A stretch of 64,000 nt of DNA from Aralia elata (lineage: Eukaryota > Streptophyta > Magnoliopsida > Apiales > Araliaceae), in NCBI GenBank assembly GCA_034770075.1, contig JAVJAP010000143.1, forward strand, positions 1,364,001 to 1,428,000. The letters are read 5' to 3'. Both the position numbers and the translations under genes were made by a program. Shown one piece after another: positions 57,254 through 64,000 of this stretch. How positions within the stretch are numbered: position 1 is the first letter of the stretch; the number at the start of each line of letters is the position of its first letter. The notes beneath the pieces were generated by a model. It was not told the DNA's origin. It saw nothing but the letters and a program-made list of their open reading frames with translations, and ran no database searches.

Positions 57254-58800
57254 GGTTCCTCCAAATCACCTTAACAGTAGGTATAATTTTATTTCTGAGT
57301 ACTTGCTCTTTCTTGTCAACTATCTGAACAGGCACTTCTTCGTAAGATAAATCTTTTCAACTTGTAGGGGTTCATATTCTATAACGTGCTTGTAGTCAGG
57401 TTTGTATGGCCGTAACACCGAGATATGAAAAACATTGTGTATGTGTTCTAACGCTGGAGGTAAATCTACCTCATACACGACCTCTCCAACTCTTCGTAAC
57501 ACTTCAAAGGGTAATGAACCTCGGGCTCAGTTTTTTCTTCTTACCAAAACGAATTTTCCCTTTCTAGGGAGATACCTTTAAGAAAACATAACTACCAGAC
57601 TCAAACTCTCGATTCTTACGATGTTGATCGGCATATTTCTTCTTCCTATCCTGAGCTGCTATTAATCTTGCCCTGATCACTTTGACGTTCGCCAACTTCA
57701 TCCCAGCATAATGGAGTTATGCACTTTCTGCCGTACAACGTTTCGTAAGGCGGCATACCAATACTTGCATGGTAACTTTTGTTGTAAGCAAATTCCACCA
57801 ACGGTAGATGATCATCCCAATTTCCTTTGAAATCCATGATGCAAGCTCTTAACATATCCTCCAATGTTTGAATCATTTTTCACTCTGTCCGTTGGTCTGT
57901 AAATGATATGTCGTACTCATACGTAGCTGCGTTCCCATTCATTCTTGTAGTCATTTCCAAAAGTTTGATGTGAAGCGCGGATCCCTATCTGAAACAATAG
58001 ATACTGGAACACCGTGCCTCGAAACAATCTCTTTCACGTACAACTTTTCCAACTGATCTAGGTTAAATCTGATCTTTATCAGTAGAAAATGTGCTGATTT
58101 CGTCAGTCGATCCACGATAACCCAAACTGCGTTGAAGCCTTTCTGAGTCGTCGGAAGACCTACTACGAAATCCATGGTGATATGCTCCCATTTCCATTCT
58201 GGGATTTCTAACGGTTGTAATAACCCACTTGGCCTCTGATGTTCATCTTTAACTTTCTAACATGTCAAACACTTGGCTACACAATCGGCAACATCCCTTT
58301 TTATATTCGGCCACCAGAAATGCTGTCGGAGATCCTGGTACATCTTCGTACTTCCCGGATGAATCGAATATCTTGAATTATGAGCCTCGCTCAAAATTTC
58401 CTCCTTAACCTCTTGTATTGGCGGAACCCAAATTCTTCCCTCGAATCTTAATACTCCTTTGTTATCCACTTTGAATTTCACTTCATCACTTCCAGATATT
58501 CTTTTCCTGATTTTCTCACATTCTTCGTCCTGAATTTGTGCTTCCTTAACCTTATCCACCAAAGTTGAACCGGTTTTCAATTGAAACAATTTTTTGTCAG
58601 ACTCTTCCGGATATTTTACTTCCAACTCTATCGCCATTGCTATAATTAGCTCCTCCTGAGCGGTTAACATAGACAGTTTCTCCCGACCCTTTCTACTTAA
58701 GGCGTCGGCCAAAACGTTCGCTTTACCCGGATGGTATAAAATTTCGCAGTCGTAATCTTTTATCAATTCCAACCATCTCATCTGTCGCATGTTCAGATCC
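57254..58800 (-). pseudogene. Chromovirus RNase H end, integrase and chromodomain start
   Basis: Minus strand. 58790-58257 gives the end of RNase H (LADALSRKG), then the integrase zinc region (YSIHPGSTKMYQDLRQHFWW, CVAKCLTC) and a stop at 58257. The core follows with MDFVVGLP, VSDRDPRFTSNF and GQSE, but stops occur just after NFWK and at QSEK, and there are frameshifts near 57880 and 57650. The chromodomain begins VEKIY.., is frameshifted near 57340, and ends at VIWRN, cut by the Athila-like insertion; its tail is at 15985-16060. Catalytic D, D and E codons remain but the gene is dead. Confidence 0.9.
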
Positions 58801-59771
58801 TTCTATGTAAAAATATATTTCAGACTCTTATGGTCTGTATATATTTTACACTTCTCCCCGTAAAGATAGTGCCTCCATATCTTCAAAGCAAACACTACCG
58901 CGGCTAATTATAAATCATGGGTAGAATACCCCTTCTCATAATCCTTTAATTGTCCTGTGTTATCCGGTAGAGAAAACACAAGCACCGTACTCAACCTCTT
59001 CTTTAATTCTTGAAAACTTTCCTCACACTTCTCCGTCCAAACGAACTTCACCGCCTTCCTAGTCAAATTTGTTAACGGAGTCGCAATTTTGGAAAAATCC
59101 TGAATGAATCTTCTGTAGTAACCTGCCAATCCTAGAAAACTCCTTACTTCTGATGGTGTTTTCGGCTGATCCCAGTTAAGCACTGCTTTAACTTTTGACG
59201 GATCCACCGAAATCCCATCCTTGTGAATCACATGTCCAAGAAATTGTACTCGCTCTATCCATAATTCATATTTTGAAAATTTAGCATACAACTTCTCTCT
59301 TCTTAATGCTTCCAATGTCGCATTCAAATGCTCTACATGCTCTTCCTTGGTTTTGGAATATATTAGAATATCATCGATAAATACTACTACAAACTTGTCC
59401 AAAAACGGCTTAAACACCCTGTTCATTAGGTCCATGAATGCTGCAGGAGCATTCGTTAGACCAAATGACATCACCAGAAACTCGTAATGACCATAACGAG
59501 TCCTGAACGCTGTCTTCGGTACATCTTCCTTCCTCACCTTCAACTGATGATAACCACTTCTCAAATCTATCTTCGAGAAATACCTAGCTCCTTTCAATTG
59601 ATCAAACAAGTCGTCGATTCTTGGCAACGGGTATTTATTTTTAATCGTGACCTTGTTCAACTCTCTATAATCAAGGCAAAGTCGCATCGATCCATCCTTC
59701 TTCTTAACAAATAATACCGGCGCTCCCCATGGCGATACACTCGGCTGAATTTACTTCTTATCTAAAAGTTC
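58801..59771 (-). pseudogene. Chromovirus RT and RNase H with internal deletion
   Basis: Minus strand. RT is well preserved from CLDYRELNKV to FIDDILIYSK and on to the thumb (SFLGLAGYYRRFI). Stops stand at 59751-59753 just upstream, 58908-58910 and about 58803. RNase H is missing the segment between LPDNTGQ and LKDYEKGY, where the first catalytic aspartate (normally in a DAS-type motif) should be. Roughly 30 residues are gone compared with the family. Confidence 0.9.
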
Positions 59772-60580
59772 TTACAGCTGTACCATCAATTCTTTCATCT
59801 CTACTAGAGCCATACGGTATGGAGCTTTTGATATCGGGGCATTTCCTGGCGCCAAATCAATTACAAATTCAACTTCCCTATCTGGCAGAAGTCCTGGCAA
59901 ATCGTCTGGAAAGACGTCTACAAAGTCCCTTACGACAGGTATCTCTTCTAATTTCGGACTCTCTTTTCGAGTATCAACTATGTAGGCTAAGTATCCCACA
60001 CAGCCTTGTCTCAATAACTTCCTGCCCTGCACTATCGTCAGACAACTCGCTTGCCTAAGCGACTTGTTGCTGTAAAATGCTACCTTTAACGGAGTCATAA
60101 GGTTAATATGTTTCTTTTGGCAATCAATTATCGCCCCATAATTGAATAACCAATCCATTCCCAAAATAACGTCAAATTCCCTAAGTTTGATTGGGATCAA
60201 ATCTACAGTCATTACGTTTCCCTTAATGTCCACTCTACAGTTCTTGTGTACATACCTAATAGAAATTACCTCCCTATTCGCAATTTCTATGTTCAAAGGG
60301 TAATCTAATTCCTCCTTAGGCAAATCTAGATTCTTAGCAAAGTCATCGGATATGAATGAACAAGTAGCGCCCGAATCAAAAAATACATAAGCATCTATTT
60401 TATTGATCAGAATGATACCTGACACCACATCGCGAGACTGCACAGCGTCTTGCACGGTCATGTTGAAAGTCCTGGCGGTAGGTCGGTTTGTTGGTGCTGA
60501 TCCAGTTATGGTGAACGTGCTACCACCATTGTTTCCCTTATTCCCCCTGTTCCTGCCCCTCCTGCTGCCTTCTTGGGACA
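59772..60580 (-). pseudogene. Chromovirus protease and start of RT region
   Basis: The minus-strand open frame begins around the gag/protease junction. It carries an aspartic protease with FFDSGATCSFISDDF and VILGMDWL, then the linker VFPDDLPGLLPDREVEFVIDL typical of Tekay/Del-type chromoviruses, and ends at a stop (59772-59774). It is out of frame with gag by one step near 60580, although the family normally has a single gag-pol frame, so a frameshift mutation is likely. Confidence 0.9.
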
Positions 60581-61173
60581 ATCCCTAGCCAGATGATCCT
60601 TTGATCCGCAAGTGAAACATGCGCCCTTCTTTGGATTTGGACAATTTGGTGCTATGTGGCCTTCCTGACCACAATTGTAGCAAACCCTCTTCCCCTTCAG
60701 GCGTATCCCCATGTGATTCTTTTCGCATGTAACACACACTTCCACCTTCTTCTTCTGACTTCCCTGTTGATTGCCAGTAGATCCACCGTCATTCCACTTC
60801 CTCTTCTGATTGTGACCACCACTCGCTTTGTTATTTTTATTTTCACCCTTCTTCTTCTTTTGCTCCTGGTTATATCTAGTCAAAGCATCACTCCCACCTT
60901 CTGCGATAATCGCCTTTTCTAAAACTCCTGCAAAAGTGTTTAATTGGAGCATTGACACGTTGTTGTACAACCACGGCTTCAATCCCTGTTCAAATCTCCT
61001 CGCCTTCCTCTCATCGGTGTTCACCTTGTAGGTTGCGAATCTAGCTAATTCGTTAAACTTCGTTGTGTTCTCCGGTACAGTCATGGCTCCCTCTGTACTA
61101 GCTGCTCCTGAACTACATGAATATCTCGGGGTTCCTCCTCCCTAGCCTGGCTGGGTTCTCCTCTATCAGTCAT
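60580..61173 (-). pseudogene. Chromovirus gag with internal deletion
   Basis: Minus strand. A start codon at 61173 opens MTDRGEPSQAREEEPRDIHV and runs for about 30 codons. The sequence then jumps to the C-terminal third of gag (NTTKFNELARFATYKVNTDE, ARRFEQGLKPWL), so most of the gag core between is deleted. Two CCHC zinc knuckles follow, CYNCGQEGHIAPNC and CFTCGSKDHLARDC. The result cannot form a normal capsid. Confidence 0.85.
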
Positions 61174-61395
61174 CCTGACAACAAAATTTTAAGTTTTAAT
61201 TACTAATCGATAATACTTGCGAGCACATAAGTTTAATATCAAATAAGCACATAACACATAATCATTTTATTATCTTTTATGAATTTCCATAATCCATTCC
61301 TTAGAACTCGATAAGAGTTTATCACCTCTATATTCTCTATCTTCTAAAAGGCTACTACCCTAAGGTTTTCCCCGCCTAAAGGTTCATAATATACC

Positions 61396-61408
61396 AGCTC
61401 TGATACCA
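61396..61408 (-). other. Primer-binding site of chromovirus
   Basis: The minus strand reads TGGTATCAGAGCT three bases after the LTR end, a standard initiator tRNA-Met site. 61174-61395 is the untranslated leader, with nothing else seen. Confidence 0.85.
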
Positions 61409-61411
61409 ACC

Positions 61412-63262
61412 TGTGACACCCCCAAATCCGGGTACTTAATTCCCACTGATTTGGTGCTCACTATTTCAATCATTCACAACTATCTACCCATAATAAGATT
61501 AATTAAATAAACTTAAAGAAATATCTTCCCTCAAATGGGGTTACATCACCAATCTCTAAAGGAAACAAGTCCCAGGTTATCTAACCTCTATTACATCAAT
61601 GCGGAATAAAGAACATAAAATTAAATAAGTCTTACTACAAATAAACATCAAATAATTAACAGATCTCTTGCTACTTCGGCATCTTGCCCTTGCCTTTACT
61701 CGTGGGCGGCTCGTCTGATTTCTTTGTCTTAGCTGCAAAGTTTAATGCAAGAGTGAGCAAACAATTGCCCACAAGTGTGATAACAATAGCAATTGAATAA
61801 TCAATGAAGTAGATTTCAACTAAGGTATAATAGTTTTTCTGAATTCAATCAATAACTAGTCAAGATCTGAAAGCTCAATAGAAAGCTTAGCTCAAGAACT
61901 GAATATAGATTCAGGATTAAAAGTGTATCTGAGGGTCACAAGACCTCAAACTATGTCCTAGGTTATCAAGTATTTCTACCGTAACCTTTAACAGTCTTAT
62001 AGACTATGGACCATCCATCTCGTACTCAGGGGGATCAGCTTTTGTACAATGTATTGTGCACAAACATTTTAATGTTGTCGCGTAATTAATCCCCTATATT
62101 AGGGTTGTTCATCTCAGTTTAACATCAGAATCCGTACCAAAAGGAACTTGGTTTGGAAAGATTTTAAAATGTTCTAAGTCTTTAGAACGTTCATCAACTA
62201 AGGACTAGCTGAATTAATAAGAGTTTGCTAGTCACTAAAGCATTTGTTTCATCAATAAGTTCGTACAATAGAAACTGTGTTCGAAATTTGAATAACAATC
62301 AATGATTGAATAACAATTGACTGGAATAAAGCTTAAGCACTTATCATGGTAACAACCTTGCTTGAATAATAATAAGCTAAGGTTAATAAACTTGCTCAAT
62401 GATAGTAAACTTGCTTTAAATGAAATAACAAGTTAAGGGAGGAAAAACTTGCTCAACGTAAAAGTAATAAATTGAGATAAGGAACTTGCCTCGTGCATAG
62501 ATTATAGATTTAAATAATGCACGTCCCTTAATCACCCTATACATTTTGATTACAAAACGATAACAATAATTAGTTACAAATTCATATACATTTTAGGGTT
62601 TGTTCTTATCCCATTTCATTTAATATATCAAATGTTATTTGATATTCATTAAATATTCGCTTACCACTCATTGTAGTATCCTATTTTATTATAACATCTC
62701 GATTGACAATCGATAATCATCATGTACTTGTTTAACAACCATCTTGGTATCTTATTAGTCATTTTATACCTTAATATAAGTTTTAAACTTGTTTATAGCA
62801 TCATAGCAGAATCACAAAGAAAATAAAATTTTAAAATTTTAGTTATTGTTCCCTCGCCGGGGCGAGGATTTCCAGTTCATTTCTCTCGCCGGGGCGAGAG
62901 ACTCGGCAGTCGTCTCCTACAGTTCGCGAACCAGTGAAAACTTAGGCCAAATTAGGCCAAATTTTCCGAATTCTACCATCCAACACATAGTTTAAACATA
63001 CCTAGATATCAAATATGATATAAAACAATTACCCATCATGTTTCTAAACATTCCAACCAATATAATACACATAATCAACCAAATTGAAGCAAAAATTCTC
63101 TGTTTAAACCAAATATTCATGTTTTAGCTATTTTAATAAAATCAACCACTGTAAACTCATCTTTCAATCATTTTAATCCATTCTAATTACATTCTTTTTG
63201 TTTTTCATCACATTAACACAATCAAAAGTCAATTTACCGATTAATAATCTAATTGAACATCA

Positions 63263-63297
<35 letters not shown>

Positions 63298-64000
63298 ATA
63301 CATGAAATAAGACTCTGTAAAAACAAAAACTTCATTCTAAAACATGCTTTCATGAATTAACTCTTTCAAACTAGTTTATAATCATCACATAATCTCTAAT
63401 ACATGCTTACTAACAATTATAACCAAGTAATTCATGTATTTAGAATATAAATTCATATACAGAGAAATAGAAATCATATACAGAGAAGTAAAATAATAAG
63501 AATATAGTGAAGAACAAAACTAACAAAAATTATACCTTCAAGCTATGTATGATTCCTTAGCTTAGCAATTCTTTTCCTTCTCTCTCTCAATTCTCAAACT
63601 CTCAAACTCTCAATTTTCTCTAAACTCTCAAAGCTCTGTTCTTTCTTCTTTCTTTTCTAAGTTTAACAAATAAACTGATAAAGCCTACAAATAAAAACTG
63701 ATGAAACATAATCACGTATTTTAATTTTAAAATCATCAGTTACATAATTCAAAAGCCATAAGGCTTGTTTGGTAAAACAAAATTGAAATAACTCATTATT
63801 TCCAACCAAAGGTCATAAGGCCTTGTTTGGTTTAATGGAAATAAAAACTCTTTCTATTTATTTTAATAACTCATTATAACATATAGTTTTAATAGTCACA
63901 CTTTTAATTTAATTGAACTTATTATTAAATAAATTATATTAAACCTTACTAACTTAAATAATAGTTCCATTTAACCAATAACAATAACACCAAATAAATT
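61412..64000 (-). repeat. 5' LTR of chromovirus, runs off right edge
   Basis: On the plus strand it starts TGTGACACCCCC, matching 9146 onward. 2,589 bp are visible. It has the shared block at 61925-62230, GC dyads at 62852-62900, and a TA microsatellite at about 63265-63294. No gene. Confidence 0.9.
62852..62900. repeat. Two GC dyads in chromovirus 5' LTR
   Basis: CCTCGCC-GG-GGCGAGG (62852-62867) and CTCTCGCC-GG-GGCGAGAG (62883-62900), both perfect. The inner CTCGCC/GGCGAG is shared and the outer bases change in matched pairs. A decayed CAGTTCGCGAAC follows at about 62920. Confidence 0.9.

Noticed and set aside
22531..61408. tRNA-like matches near LTR ends
   Set aside because: They are 13-19 nt primer-binding sites with no complete tRNA around them.
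63265..63294. TA repeat as a special regulatory site
   Set aside because: An ordinary TA microsatellite within an LTR, like the shorter one near 19308.

Overview
The window reads as nuclear DNA of a flowering plant, probably a eudicot with a large repeat-rich genome. I found no host gene, rRNA, tRNA, CRISPR array or bacterial feature. Essentially all of it is LTR retrotransposons nested inside one another. Families were assigned by reading translated motifs and terminal structures by eye; no database was searched.

Layout. (1) 1-1905: minus-strand gag-protease piece of an Athila-like Ty3 element, running off the left edge. (2) 1906-6452: an LTR-like scrap with GC-rich dyads, a heavily eroded plus-strand Ty3 (Reina-like) interior at about 2441-5284, and its 3' LTR from 5285. 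(3) 6453-9145: LTR and 3' end of a minus-strand chromovirus-like element. (4) 9146-64000: a minus-strand Tekay/Del-like chromovirus. Its 3' LTR is 9146-15872 (carrying a 3.9 kb solo LTR at 9968-13906), its 3' tail is 15873-16060, its gag-pol is 57254-61173, and its 5' LTR runs from 61412 past the right edge. (5) Inserted in its chromodomain codons is a plus-strand Athila-like element, 16061-57253 (duplication GGTTC). (6) Inside that element's 5' LTR sits a minus-strand element with 2.8-2.9 kb LTRs and no coding interior, 16587-34394 (duplication ATATT). One LTR of this element is split by a minus-strand Ty1/copia element, 22603-31653 (duplication AATAC). (7) Inside the Athila-like gag is a young Tat-lineage (Ogre/Retand-type) element, 36749-54685 (duplication GAGTA/GAATA). 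Order of insertion and degree of decay agree: the chromovirus is full of stops, the copia LTRs differ by about 20 substitutions, and the Tat LTRs differ at about six places in 2.1 kb.

The Tat element is the functional core. It has an intact gag-protease frame, a 164-nt intron candidate that joins it in frame to an intact RT-RNase H-integrase frame, and a 3' region with two genes on the opposite strand. One of these is a multi-exon plant-mobile-domain protein, and it is preceded by dyads and an AT-box that resemble the element's own LTR promoter. A 139-bp tandem array and the second LTR follow.

The most unusual pattern cuts across families. Clusters of short GC-rich inverted repeats, usually with a 2-bp spacer, recur in the LTRs of at least five different elements in otherwise AT-rich sequence. 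The arms differ from copy to copy but stay complementary.
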